DNA from: a virus
Reading direction: 5' to 3' (one strand)
Virus record (IMG/VR): IMGVR_UViG_3300042516_003428
Span: 1-33,855 of that record
Length of the DNA stretch: 33,855 nucleotides
Shown here: one piece after another, positions 25,201 to 31,154 of the stretch
How the letters are laid out: each line of letters begins with the position of its first letter
Position numbering within the stretch: position 1 is the first letter of the stretch
Made by a program: the position numbers and the translations under genes
Notes under the pieces: model-generated
The model's input: the letters and a program-made list of their open reading frames with translations, nothing else
The model's database searches: none
What the model was told of the DNA's origin: nothing

Positions 25201-26448
25201 TCGCAGCCGCCCCACATTCACGGCATCCATCCCGTTGAAGCCGTACTCTTGACGCCAATTCGGGTTGCTCAAAACGTCCATTGCGGAGTAATAGTCCTCC
25301 GCTCCGGTGTTGTCCCAAATCGTGGCTCGCTGGTTGGCGTATGCTAGATAGCGTTGCAGCTCGGTCTTTGTTTCCTGCGGAATCTCTGCTTCTTCGATGA
25401 TTTGCGGGTTTTCGCGAAGGTGTTGTTCTGCTGAGTGAATGTCGTCCATCTTGGCGAGATCCATCACCGCATTTTCCAGTGCCTCGCCTCTCTGTTGGTT
25501 GTGCGTGGAGTTGATGTATCTGACGGTGTCATCCACGAACTGCGACTGACCGGCTTCTGCGGCTGGCCGGCTAATCTCACTGAAGCCGCCCAACCTCTTG
25601 CCCGTTTTTTCCAGAATCTGAGGCACCATCGTTCCGTAGAACTTCTTCGACTTGTCCTGCGGGAAACCCACCACGCGGGAGATGTCTTCTGGATTTGCGA
25701 CCTCAAGGGCGTTTTTGCCGCTTCGAGCTGCATCTAGCAAAGCCGACTTGAGTTGAAGTTCCTGCCAAACATCGGCAGTTGGAAACACAACGGTATTTGG
25801 ATCAGCGGCCCTCTGGGCTTGATTCTGTAGGTCAGATTGCAACTCCACGATCCGAAGAGCGTCTCCGTTCGTGTCTGTCCGCAAGTGGGAAACCACGTTC
25901 CCGCCAAGCCAGTTGCCAACGAAGTGGTTACGGCCGCGATTGCGACTGTCCTGCCATTGGCCTGGTGTTGCCGGCTGTGGGTCTTCCGGCTGCAACAGCA
26001 GCCTTTCTTTGTATTCCGGCCCTTGCAGGCCATATGCTTCCCACACAGGCTTGCCATGCCTGCCGTCACCGCCTAGCGGAACGGGTTTGACCGTGACAGG
26101 ATCGGGCTGGTACGCCATCGTAGAACGAGCCGCGTTACCACCGAGAATCACGTTCTTGTTCGTGAACACGGGGCTACGCTCTCGCACCGCGGCCAGCAGC
26201 TCCTCGCGCGGCACGACCGTTCGGCCGGCCACCACGGAGTTCAGATCGACGGCGTTCAGCTCCCAGCCAGGGATGCCGTCCTTGTACCGCTTCAGCAGGC
26301 CGGGGAGTTCCTGCACCCTGACGTTCTCGGGGAGCTGCTGCACGGCTCGCTCGAGGCGGGAGTAGATCCCCGGCCCCGGCTTGTATTCCAAGAGGCCGAC
26401 AATGTTGTTTGCCCGCAAGGCGCCGCGAACTGCATTCGGTGTAGCCAT
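22279..26448 (-). CDS. Large polyvalent-type protein (LPD domain), probable ejected virion protein
   Basis: 1389 aa, ATG 26448 fused to the methyltransferase stop (TAATG). Residues ~20-290 match the domain set of phage and conjugative-element large polyvalent proteins: IYSRLERAVQQLP and EELLAAVRE, then GPEYKERLLLQP, NVVSHLRTDTNGD, RIVELQSDLQNQ, KSALLDAARSGKNAL and KKFYGTMVPQILEKTGKRLG. A Gly/Ala hydrophobic segment (AAIAVGVGTGLATG) lies near residue 610. The middle is charged and helical. The C-terminal ~150 residues include Gly/Ala-rich runs (AAIMAGAAATGGIGGLASGA) that could be membrane-active. Such proteins are often packaged and injected with DNA and can carry effector domains. First gene of the capsid block. 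Domain match is strong; ejection is inferred. Confidence 0.75.
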   Translation of the reverse strand: MATPNAVRGALRANNIVGLLEYKPGPGIYSRLERAVQQLPENVRVQELPGLLKRYKDGIPGWELNAVDLNSVVAGRTVVPREELLAAVRERSPVFTNKNVILGGNAARSTMAYQPDPVTVKPVPLGGDGRHGKPVWEAYGLQGPEYKERLLLQPEDPQPATPGQWQDSRNRGRNHFVGNWLGGNVVSHLRTDTNGDALRIVELQSDLQNQAQRAADPNTVVFPTADVWQELQLKSALLDAARSGKNALEVANPEDISRVVGFPQDKSKKFYGTMVPQILEKTGKRLGGFSEISRPAAEAGQSQFVDDTVRYINSTHNQQRGEALENAVMDLAKMDDIHSAEQHLRENPQIIEEAEIPQETKTELQRYLAYANQRATIWDNTGAEDYYSAMDVLSNPNWRQEYGFNGMDAVNVGRLRTELGLDVDEINPAFAGPLGHTETGLRNLDNGSEEILNNIQRKIVRELDGTDRTFFQVNSGDGADLITSRKLNGLLHNLQNTAETRAHVLNRGEHPRGFAAERNGPDLYRKLSEILGEERAAKLLPEIMLDLEQYGEMRNNMGRLQDVQETLVGNAEEALKPSGWRGVISDEMRRRIINEGIPAAIAVGVGTGLATGSNEAQAKPVLPESDAVLRAAMPWQTQRKITRLTKQVDAAYEKGDFKTAEKLDAQREQLVEDWDNKLDALDEGDGNADFEPEPYDEDSAWTDELANVYGRAAVAQSPTYGIENDAELAQALRGVFPDTARANAIPDSEIIQYAKDAFDQRQAHLAKVRSRSPEDGVRAMQAQMRGAGLAPAVAAGMQGQQSQDQTGGYKFDAIKAFNELPRGQVDLGPMGSGTPDRSFDFSMANSPGEWATYYDKAAKEGYSQEHLQFRKNVAEVMQQPLIRVGAANDPDVQNDRGIPLLVDGDQYDRITPAQFVNEYLDVFAGKMPPERRAQVVQRVQAKLDGSTRAPDELADPIISRMMNSLQASSPGGKHAAVDPMPQEQLEQLKAQHGGWADSMLTPGGAENFQTLRGYELLRSTMEGEHAPVYADTMSNVVAGVKGIFDSKARQNFRDSTMEAGPEGRFIRGNRDYAAAGPREGEPAAFRNQDGSSRFANTTTSNVQGLMRAGSDVSNPVGAMSWPLYESFSEFSRTPVGKAVTGEGGSALFSDHGWDAWRHMAAQRQAFDREQPILPAGMSREEFDRQKAAQQQDRAEGQAWGATTWPNVQNAFEQTGLMFSPQAWGGGDAPAPEPLKKTWGPPLYNDYGPNFLQNTVGNIPSAAIMAGAAATGGIGGLASGAFKPSGSTVRSLINSGMGLGKGAVRGAGAAVTSQAKDVPADFGTDMGIGGGIAGWANYRNYLLTPQEDNALLPDVDPNEMSIDELNRARSDAMNEREKRFRSNQWQWGRQ

Positions 26449-27359
26449 TACTGCACAAGCCCTTGAAGAACGTGACTGACGGTGGGAATGCTCCAGGAAT
26501 TTCCTAGTGCCTTGTATCTCTGGAAGTCGGACGTTCCCTCGGTGTAGCCCTGCGGGAAGCCAAACATCCCCTCGATTTCCTGCGGCGTCATCCGGCGGAA
26601 GCTGCCGTCATCCATCCGCACGGCGTTGTATGGGATGCCCTTGCTGATGACGGCCGGGATGGTGCGGGCCTTCGGGTCATTGATGTCCATCCCATGCTTC
26701 TCGAAGTGGGTGCGGCCATCGGGTGCCTGGCGGTTGAGGTACGCCACGCCCTTGGGAGAGATCTGGTACTTGTCAGGCACCTCCCCCAGCAGTGCATCTC
26801 GGAACATGGCCTGCGACGGCGAATAGTCGCCAACCGGGATGTTCGTCCAGAATGCTCGAGGTCGAGCCATCGGCCCGAAGTCCTTGGCATCGAGGAACAC
26901 CGGATCGACGCCGAGAGCGCGGGAGATGACATCGACGTTCTGATCGCCGCGAGATCCCTTCGGAACTACGTTCTCGATGAGGAAGTGCTTCGGCTGTGCC
27001 TCATCCAGAATCTTGGGCAGCTCCCAGAACAGGCCGGATCGCTCGCCCTCCAGCCCCTTTCCGGTGACATTTCCACGGGAGAGATCCTGGCACGGGAAGC
27101 CGGCACAGAGCAGATCGGTGCTGCCCTCCGGTCGCACGAACCCGCGGACATCGCCACGCTGCTGGATGTCCGGATAGTTCCTCGAGGCTATCGCTGCGAC
27201 GGTGGGATCTGTTTCGTAGGCCGTGTATGAGCCAACAGGGACGCCCGCTTGGTCGAGGGCAGCTCTGGCACCGGCAATCCCGTCGAATGCGGACACCACG
27301 TTGATGGGCCGCTGGGACGCTCGGACGGCTCCCATCAGTGTCTTACTGTTCGGAGCCAT
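26448..27359 (-). CDS. DNA C5-cytosine methyltransferase (second copy in the window)
   Basis: 303 aa from ATG 27359, with GGAGGAGG ~10 nt upstream; earlier in-frame starts lie inside the previous gene. Motif I NVVSAFDGIAGARAALDQAG, motif IV LLCAGFPCQDLS with catalytic Cys ~90, motif VI LIENVV (~128), a motif VIII-like RPRAFWTNIPV, motif IX-like MTPQEIEGMFGFP and motif X YKALGNSWSIPTV. It transfers a methyl group from SAM to C5 of cytosine in a target set by the region between VIII and IX, which is short here (~90 aa). The DGIAG...ALxxAG opening resembles the DNMT3-like phage branch. No partner restriction nuclease is adjacent. Likely protects phage DNA; specificity unknown. Confidence 0.88.
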   Translation of the reverse strand: MAPNSKTLMGAVRASQRPINVVSAFDGIAGARAALDQAGVPVGSYTAYETDPTVAAIASRNYPDIQQRGDVRGFVRPEGSTDLLCAGFPCQDLSRGNVTGKGLEGERSGLFWELPKILDEAQPKHFLIENVVPKGSRGDQNVDVISRALGVDPVFLDAKDFGPMARPRAFWTNIPVGDYSPSQAMFRDALLGEVPDKYQISPKGVAYLNRQAPDGRTHFEKHGMDINDPKARTIPAVISKGIPYNAVRMDDGSFRRMTPQEIEGMFGFPQGYTEGTSDFQRYKALGNSWSIPTVSHVLQGLVQ

Positions 27360-27726
27360 TGACCCACTTCCTCCTCCATACGCGGACGCGGGCGCGGTGT
27401 TCCTTCCGGCGGCGCCACCACTTGAGAACCAGATCAACGATCAGCGGCAGAAGGATCTGGAGGGCGATCACCCACATGGAGCCAAACTGCTTTTCCCCAT
27501 AGACGAGAGCCATGTGCCGCCTGACGCTCTTGCTGAGACTGAGCATCGCGGCCATCTCGCGTTCGCCGCCGGCCGGCGAAGAAGAAAGCTCCTCATCGGG
27601 CCACTCATGGACGGCAGCGGAAACGGCATCGAACACCGCCTCCTTGCCCGCCACGTTCTTGCGAACTGGAAGTTCAGACCACACCCACTCCTGCAATTGC
27701 TCGAGCGTTCGTGTTGGCAGCGGCAT
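27343..27726 (-). CDS. Small protein with a C-terminal membrane helix
   Basis: 127 aa, ATG 27726 three bases after the upstream stop with GGGAAA nearby. Residues 1-80 are soluble and helical (LEQLQEWVWSELPVRKNVAG, REMAAMLSLSKSVRRHMAL). One hydrophobic helix spans ~83-99 (MWVIALQILLPLIVDLVL), ending in a strongly basic tail (KWWRRRKEHRARVRVWRRKW). A single membrane span with a positive C-terminus would be inserted with the tail in the cytoplasm. A lysis role (holin or inner spanin type) is conceivable because no other lysis gene is visible, but neither topology nor motif proves it. Its 3' end overlaps the methyltransferase start by 17 nt. Confidence 0.6.
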   Translation of the reverse strand: MPLPTRTLEQLQEWVWSELPVRKNVAGKEAVFDAVSAAVHEWPDEELSSSPAGGEREMAAMLSLSKSVRRHMALVYGEKQFGSMWVIALQILLPLIVDLVLKWWRRRKEHRARVRVWRRKWVNGSEQ

Positions 27727-27729
27727 TGC

Positions 27730-27885
27730 TCATTTCCCGCAGTTGCATCCGCCCTTGCCGCAGTACTCGCCCCCACCCTTGCCAGCCTTGCTCGATCGCT
27801 CCTTCATGCGAGCGAATTCCATCTTTTCGTAGGCTGCGTTGAACTTGTCCTTGAGGCTTTTCTTCGGAGCTTTCTTCTTCGCCAT
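27730..27885 (-). CDS. Small basic Cys/Gly-rich protein
   Basis: 51 aa. ATG 27885 is chosen because a near-perfect GGGAGGTGATC ribosome site lies ~6 nt upstream; a GTG at 27948 has none. Starts MAKKKAPKKSLKDKFNAAYE, a Lys-rich helix, and ends KGGGEYCGKGGCNCGK with three cysteines in ten residues that could bind a metal. Strong ribosome site predicts high expression. First gene after the hairpin cluster, so it probably opens the late transcription unit. Function not known. Confidence 0.65.
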   Translation of the reverse strand: MAKKKAPKKSLKDKFNAAYEKMEFARMKERSSKAGKGGGEYCGKGGCNCGK

Positions 27886-27944
27886 AGATGTGATCACCTC
27901 CCTTCCATTGGTTAGGGGCCAGAGAACCTCTGCCTTGCTTATGG

Positions 27945-27990
27945 ACACAAAAGAACGCGGCCCAGCGCGAAGGGAGAGCGCTGGGCCGCG
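27945..27990 (-). terminator. Strong intrinsic terminator (13-bp GC stem)
   Basis: Perfect 13-bp inverted repeat: CGCGGCCCAGCGC at 27956-27968 and its complement at 27978-27990, with a 9-nt loop. In the leftward direction the stem is followed by TTCTTTTGT. This is a classic intrinsic terminator for transcripts coming from the cassette to the right, just before the capsid-region genes. Confidence 0.8.
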
Positions 27991-27993
27991 TCG

Positions 27994-28016
27994 TGTCGCA
28001 CGGGCTAGGTGCGACA
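27994..28016 (-). terminator. Perfect 8-bp stem-loop, part of the hairpin cluster
   Basis: TGTCGCAC at 27994-28001 pairs exactly with GTGCGACA at 28009-28016 around a 7-nt loop. Only 3 bp separate it from the strong terminator stem. It has no U tail of its own, so it may be a structural or protein-binding element that works with the flanking hairpins rather than a terminator by itself. Confidence 0.5.
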
Positions 28017-28026
28017 GGCAAGGATT

Positions 28027-28059
28027 GAAAGAAGTGTCACTGGCAGATGCAGGCCAGTG
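28027..28059 (-). terminator. Stem-loop directly after the 83-aa gene
   Basis: CACTGGC (28038-28044) pairs with GCCAGTG (28053-28059) around an 8-nt loop, starting at the base after the stop codon of the 28060-28311 gene. The leftward sequence continues ACACTTCTTTC, a modest pyrimidine tail. Probably a weak first terminator or a 3'-end stabilising hairpin, followed by the two others. Confidence 0.5.
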
Positions 28060-28311
28060 TCAGCAGTTTTCTCGGAACATCCGCCGAGGTGGGAGAAGCG
28101 TCGGCGGCATGAATGGGTTCAGCTCAACCCCGGCGTAATGCCAGAACTTGGCTACGCGATCCATCTCATCGCGGACGATGCAGAGGCGGTAGTAGTGCGC
28201 ACCGCCATCGCGATCGATAGTCCCAAACGCTTGGGACATGGATAGCCCATAGAACAGCGGAAACTTCTCGCCGCACAATGGGCCGCCGATGCATTCGTAG
28301 CGTTTCGCCAT
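28060..28311 (-). CDS. Small conserved-type phage protein, unknown
   Basis: 83 aa, ATG 28311. It starts MAKRYECIGGPLCGEKFPLF, with a CxGGPxCG motif I have seen in small phage and prophage proteins of unknown function, and continues HYYRLCIVRDEMDRVAKFWH. Beta-rich with one short helix; no membrane segment. The start codon lies only 7 nt after the TAAACT hexamer of the repeated promoter element (28319-28343), so its mRNA may be leaderless or carry a few bases only. The stop is followed at once by the hairpin cluster. Confidence 0.7.
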   Translation of the reverse strand: MAKRYECIGGPLCGEKFPLFYGLSMSQAFGTIDRDGGAHYYRLCIVRDEMDRVAKFWHYAGVELNPFMPPTLLPPRRMFRENC

Positions 28312-28318
28312 GACTCCC

Positions 28319-28343
28319 AGTTTATGGGCGAGTCAAGCGCTAC
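28319..28343 (-). promoter_or_regulatory. Repeated phage promoter element, copy C
   Basis: Minus strand: GTAGCGC, TTGACT, CGCCCA, TAAACT, then GGGAGTC and the ATG of the 28060-28311 gene. It begins at the stop codon of the HTH gene. Geometry is identical to three other copies in the window (same 25-nt length). The following GGGAG resembles the first transcribed bases of single-subunit phage RNA polymerase promoters. Confidence 0.65.
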
Positions 28344-28567
28344 TAGCGGCTTTTGGGCCGGCCGTATCCCGGCTTCTTCTGGAACTTAGCGGCAGACTGC
28401 CGGCTGACCAGATAGTTGCGACCGAACTTCAAGCCCACCACCCGCTTCTCGCGCACGAGCTTCCGCACATAGGACTCGGCAACGTCCATGAGCTTGGCGG
28501 CGTCTGGGAGGGTGACCATCTCCTCCAGGTCGATCGGCATGATCTTTCTCGGTTTCTTCTTAGCCAT
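28343..28567 (-). CDS. Excisionase-type winged HTH DNA-binding protein
   Basis: 74 aa, ATG 28567. VTLPDAAKLMDVAESYVRKLVRE (split here as residues 18-40) is a helix-turn-helix of the excisionase/MerR-like class (HTH_17). The wing is RVVGLKFGRNYLVSRQSAAKF (~42-62), ending in a basic tail. The pattern LPDAAxLMxVxxSYVxxLVxxxxxxGxKxGRxxLV is typical. Basic N-terminus (MAKKKPRK) suits DNA binding. No integrase is seen, so a transcription-switch role is more likely than excision. It has its own sigma70-like promoter whose -10 ends 6 nt before the ATG. Placed between the accessory cassette and the structural block, it could regulate the change from one to the other. Confidence 0.82.
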   Translation of the reverse strand: MAKKKPRKIMPIDLEEMVTLPDAAKLMDVAESYVRKLVREKRVVGLKFGRNYLVSRQSAAKFQKKPGYGRPKSR

Positions 28568-28573
28568 GCTGCG

Positions 28574-28604
28574 AGTATAGGCACCGCCTAAAACTCGTTG
28601 TCAA
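28574..28604 (-). promoter_or_regulatory. Sigma70-like promoter for the HTH gene
   Basis: Perfect -35 TTGACA at 28599-28604 and near-consensus -10 TATACT at 28574-28579, spaced 19 bp (longer than the ideal 17). The -35 lies within the 3' end of the upstream gene. The -10 ends 6 nt before the ATG, placing the expected start of transcription at or next to the A of ATG, with no ribosome site: a candidate leaderless mRNA. Confidence 0.6.
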
Positions 28605-29106
28605 CACTGGGGGATTTGAGCGTGGAAATCGGCCGTAAGTCGGATTGCGGGACATAGAAGGCGCCGCCCCGGCCAGACATGTCCTTCCAGTACTTTTCCT
28701 GCTTCCCGTCGCGGGCGTACATCCAGCCACGGATCTTGCCGACTCCGCTGTTCACGCACACCAAGATGTACTTCTTGTCATCGGAGTCGTTCTTGTTCAG
28801 CACCAGATGACCGGAGTCATAGGTGGTGGTGCGGACTTGGTACTCGCCCACATCCTCGCCGCGGAACAGGCCGGCGCCGGCCCAGAACCTGTCGAGGTGC
28901 TTGGCCACCACGCATTCCCCCACGGAGCCTATGAGGTCGAGCAGCTCGGAGTCGGCCGACTGCGCCCCGTAGTAGTTCTTCCGCCCCTTCTCCCTGGCAG
29001 ACGCCCTGCGGAGGGAGCCGGCTATGAGGGCATGGAGGTATTCGGAGTTGTCCAGCGTGACAGTGACGGTCTGAGCTGTCGCCGGCCGGCCTGAGTCAGT
29101 TACCAC
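28588..29106 (-). CDS. Unknown protein, possible PD-(D/E)XK-like fold
   Basis: 172 aa from GTG 29106, overlapping the PP-loop gene end by 11 nt. LLDLIGSVGECVVAKHLDRF (~56-75) resembles the first helix of restriction-endonuclease-fold proteins (GxxGExxVAxxL). It is followed by EDVGEYQVRTTTYDSGHLVL (~84-103), where D85, E88 and Q90 could form a D-(E)xQ variant of the D-(D/E)xK site, and a strand (KKYILVCV). The end GWMYARDGKQEKYWKDMSGR is charged. A nuclease or degenerate nuclease fold acting with the neighbouring PP-loop protein or methyltransferase is possible; this is a structural guess, not a family match. Confidence 0.55.
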   Translation of the reverse strand: MVTDSGRPATAQTVTVTLDNSEYLHALIAGSLRRASAREKGRKNYYGAQSADSELLDLIGSVGECVVAKHLDRFWAGAGLFRGEDVGEYQVRTTTYDSGHLVLNKNDSDDKKYILVCVNSGVGKIRGWMYARDGKQEKYWKDMSGRGGAFYVPQSDLRPISTLKSPSVDNEF

Positions 29107-29950
29107 AGTACCCCTCGCACTCGTCTTGGAATCCTTGAAACATCATCTGCCCAGTACGCTCCTGCTCGGTTCGCAGATCCACTTGCTCCAGCGGAACGCA
29201 CTGCCGATGAAGGAACCGCTGGGCGTCTAGTCCAGTTCCCGTCCTACAGACACGGTCGATTTCAATCGCCCTAGACCACCCTTTGGGGTCGTGGTCGCGA
29301 AGCCGCCGCCATTCATCGTCTTTCTTAAACGGGCAGAAGACGCAGGCCGACCGCGGGACTTCGTGAGGGACTCGCTCCTTCAGGTAGGCCATGCAGTCGC
29401 CCCTAGTCATCTGCATTTCAAAGAGCGGGAACTGAACTTTCCAGTTCTTGGGCTTTGAGAGGAACCGCTCCGTTACGCGAATAACCCGTTTGGGTTCGTC
29501 ATATGACAGGCCCATGTACTGGACGCACACAGAGTCTTTGGGGATCCCCTTGCCTGGAGCCGCGCCGAAGACTCGCCGCCGTATTGCCTGCTCAATCGGG
29601 ACAACCTTGAAGTCCTTGGTGCATTGCCGCTGCACAGCTCCCATCCTGCCGTCAGGGTGCTTGGTAAACGCCGGGATTGAGATGTAGTGGCCGCCGTCCG
29701 TGCGGCCATTCCCGTTGGCGTCCGTGCCTTTGTCCAACGCATCGCCCAGCCGGCCGGCCGTGCATCGCAGGATCGGAGGGCCGCCCAGAGACTCAAGCCA
29801 CTCAAGGTGGTGGTAAACATCGTCCGGTTCTTCTTGGGTGTCCGCGAAGACTGCATAGTCGAATTTATGCACCTCGCCCGCGATCGACATGAGGAAGAGG
29901 GCTGTGGATTGAACGCCGGCCCCCAGGTTCAAGATGTGTTTCTCGCTCAC
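29096..29950 (-). CDS. PP-loop ATP pyrophosphatase, PAPS-reductase family
   Basis: 284 aa from GTG 29950, coupled to the upstream stop (GTGA). The PP-loop appears as LGAGVQSTALFL (10-15 GAGVQS in place of SGGxDS), followed by YAVFADTQEEPDDVYHHLEW (~32-51), RQCTKDFKVVPIEQAIR (~108-124) and a cysteine pair in SACVFCPFKKDDEW (C203, C206). This family activates a substrate by adenylation, as in PAPS reductases, tRNA thiolases and the DndC enzyme of DNA phosphorothioation. Free-standing phage members are common but mostly unassigned. Its location in a cassette with a DNA methyltransferase suggests nucleic-acid modification or sulphur/nucleotide chemistry. The exact reaction is not deducible. Confidence 0.82.
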   Translation of the reverse strand: MSEKHILNLGAGVQSTALFLMSIAGEVHKFDYAVFADTQEEPDDVYHHLEWLESLGGPPILRCTAGRLGDALDKGTDANGNGRTDGGHYISIPAFTKHPDGRMGAVQRQCTKDFKVVPIEQAIRRRVFGAAPGKGIPKDSVCVQYMGLSYDEPKRVIRVTERFLSKPKNWKVQFPLFEMQMTRGDCMAYLKERVPHEVPRSACVFCPFKKDDEWRRLRDHDPKGWSRAIEIDRVCRTGTGLDAQRFLHRQCVPLEQVDLRTEQERTGQMMFQGFQDECEGYCGN

Positions 29951-30324
29951 GGCTTTCCTCGCACAGAGTTCAATATAGTTCCGCGGGGAGAGACAACCAT
30001 GAAGCTGTCCTGCCCCAACTCGTCCTTGAGCAGCATCCCCAAGTCCCGGCCTTGCTCCTCGAGCGTGCAGTCATCGCTGGAGTACCGTGGGTAATTCCGA
30101 AACGCCACCACAAAGCCTGCCTCCTCGCCGCCGCGGTAGATGTAGGCAGTCGGGGCCACCGTGACGCAGCAGGGGTGCGAGTTGCAGTATCTCCGGATGA
30201 CCTGTTTCGCGTGTTCGATGTCGCCGGCCATGTAGACCGACACCTCGAAAGTCTCGCAGAAAGACCTAGTAGACCTTGCCGCCCGCGCCACTCTTGTGGC
30301 CTCGCCGTAAACACTGACGCTCAC
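29947..30324 (-). CDS. Small protein, unknown
   Basis: 125 aa from GTG 30324, coupled to the membrane-protein stop (GTGA). Sequence includes SFCETFEVSVYMAGDIEHAK, QVIRRYCNSHPCCVTVAPTA, EEAGFVVAFRNYPRYSSDDC and LGMLLKDELGQDSFMVVSPR. Mixed alpha/beta with four or five cysteines. The pattern FEVSVYMAGD...CCVTVxPTxYIYxGGEExGFVVxFxNYPR suggests a compact ferredoxin-like or tautomerase-sized fold, but I do not recognise a family. Strict overlap with the PP-loop gene implies a linked function. Confidence 0.65.
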   Translation of the reverse strand: MSVSVYGEATRVARAARSTRSFCETFEVSVYMAGDIEHAKQVIRRYCNSHPCCVTVAPTAYIYRGGEEAGFVVAFRNYPRYSSDDCTLEEQGRDLGMLLKDELGQDSFMVVSPRGTILNSVRGKP

Positions 30325-30485
30325 TTGAACACCCCCAAAGCCAAAATACCAAAGACCGCCCAGAGGACGCCCGCAACCAGATCGATCATCAACTGCTGCC
30401 GGCGGTAACGCTCTCGCATCTCCCGCCGGCCACGCTCAATCTCGGACATGATCCGCAACAGGTCATCGTCGCCGCCTGGTCGCAC
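30321..30485 (-). CDS. 54-aa single-span membrane protein
   Basis: 54 aa from GTG 30485. A near-perfect TAAGGAGGT ribosome site (30491-30499), overlapping the stop of the upstream gene, sits 6 nt before it and decides the start. Residues 1-33 are soluble and charged (SEIERGRREMRERYRRQQ). One hydrophobic helix follows (MIDLVAGVLWAVFGILALGVF) to the C-terminal Lys. The stop overlaps the next start (GTGA). Too short for most gene finders. A membrane-anchored partner, holin-like or superinfection-type small protein are all possible; none is shown. Confidence 0.7.
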   Translation of the reverse strand: MRPGGDDDLLRIMSEIERGRREMRERYRRQQLMIDLVAGVLWAVFGILALGVFK

Positions 30486-30496
30486 ACCGCACCTCC

Positions 30497-30835
30497 TTAC
30501 TTTTCGCTTATTTGACCCGCTGCCCCCTTGGCTAGGTCAGCAAAAGCAGCGTTGGCCTCCTCGATGACGATCTGAAACAGGCGGGCCGGATCTCTAGCTT
30601 GGTGATCCATCACGCGGACTAGGACGCCAGCTCGCTGGCCGGCCACCAGGCTGTTCACGATCACATCCACGCACGGGTCAGGTGAGGGGTGGGTGGGGTA
30701 CTCGCCCCTCACGCTCGGTGCATCCACACAGCTCAAGACGATCCGCCGGTCATGGGGCTGCTCTCGCAGCCATTTGGCGACATCGGTGGGAGGGTGGGAT
30801 TTTCCCACCGTGATGATGCGGGGTTCGTCATCCAT
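30497..30835 (-). CDS. Small protein, unknown
   Basis: 112 aa, ATG 30835 overlapping the upstream gene by 8 nt. Text includes RIITVGKSHPPTDVAKWLRE, DRRIVLSCVDAPSVRGEY, CVDVIVNSLVAGQRAGVLVR and a helical end (FQIVIEEANAAFADLAKGAA). Alternating strand and helix suggest a small alpha/beta domain. No motif recognised. The last bases of the gene carry the ribosome site for the 54-aa membrane protein. Confidence 0.65.
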   Translation of the reverse strand: MDDEPRIITVGKSHPPTDVAKWLREQPHDRRIVLSCVDAPSVRGEYPTHPSPDPCVDVIVNSLVAGQRAGVLVRVMDHQARDPARLFQIVIEEANAAFADLAKGAAGQISEK

Positions 30836-31154
30836 CGTTCTTCACCGAATGCCATTTCTTGTACATGGACTCAAAAAGACGCTCGCCGCCGGCCAGCTCC
30901 ACGAAAGTCTTCCACTGTGGGCCGCCCTCAACATCCCGCTGCTCTGTGATGTTTGACGTTGTCATCAGCTCGCTGCCGTACATGATGACCCCGCCCTCGC
31001 CCTTCACGGACAGGTACTGAGCCTCATGCGGATTCATCACCTCGTCCATCGACATCCACAGGTCGAGCAAATCCCTGGCTTTGATCATGCCGATGAGTTT
31101 CTCGTCATCGGGCTTTTGTTCGGTTTCCTTCCATCGCACCAGATAGTTCTTCAC
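30828..31154 (-). CDS. Small protein, unknown
   Basis: 108 aa from GTG 31154, with AAGGGAG ~6 nt upstream; overlaps the methyltransferase end by 50 nt. MKNYLVRWKETEQKPDDEKL and FLxW-type helices (MIKARDLLDLWMSMDEVMNP), then YLSVKGEGGVIMYGSELMTT and a C-terminal FVELAGGERLFESMYKKW. A small beta sheet with helices; no known motif. A copy of the repeated promoter element lies 45 nt upstream at 31200-31224, inside the methyltransferase gene, so this gene and those after it may be transcribed separately from the methyltransferase. Confidence 0.65.
   Translation of the reverse strand: MKNYLVRWKETEQKPDDEKLIGMIKARDLLDLWMSMDEVMNPHEAQYLSVKGEGGVIMYGSELMTTSNITEQRDVEGGPQWKTFVELAGGERLFESMYKKWHSVKNDG

Noticed and set aside
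22267-28070. Exact 13-bp repeat TGTCAGCAGTTTT at 22267-22279 and 28058-28070, both at gene ends
   Set aside because: A handful of exact 13-mer repeats is expected by chance in a window this long, and one copy is largely within a coding region.
28343-28567. HTH gene as an excisionase partner of a lysogeny module
   Set aside because: No integrase, attachment-site repeat or CI-like repressor is visible in the window; a regulatory role is simpler.
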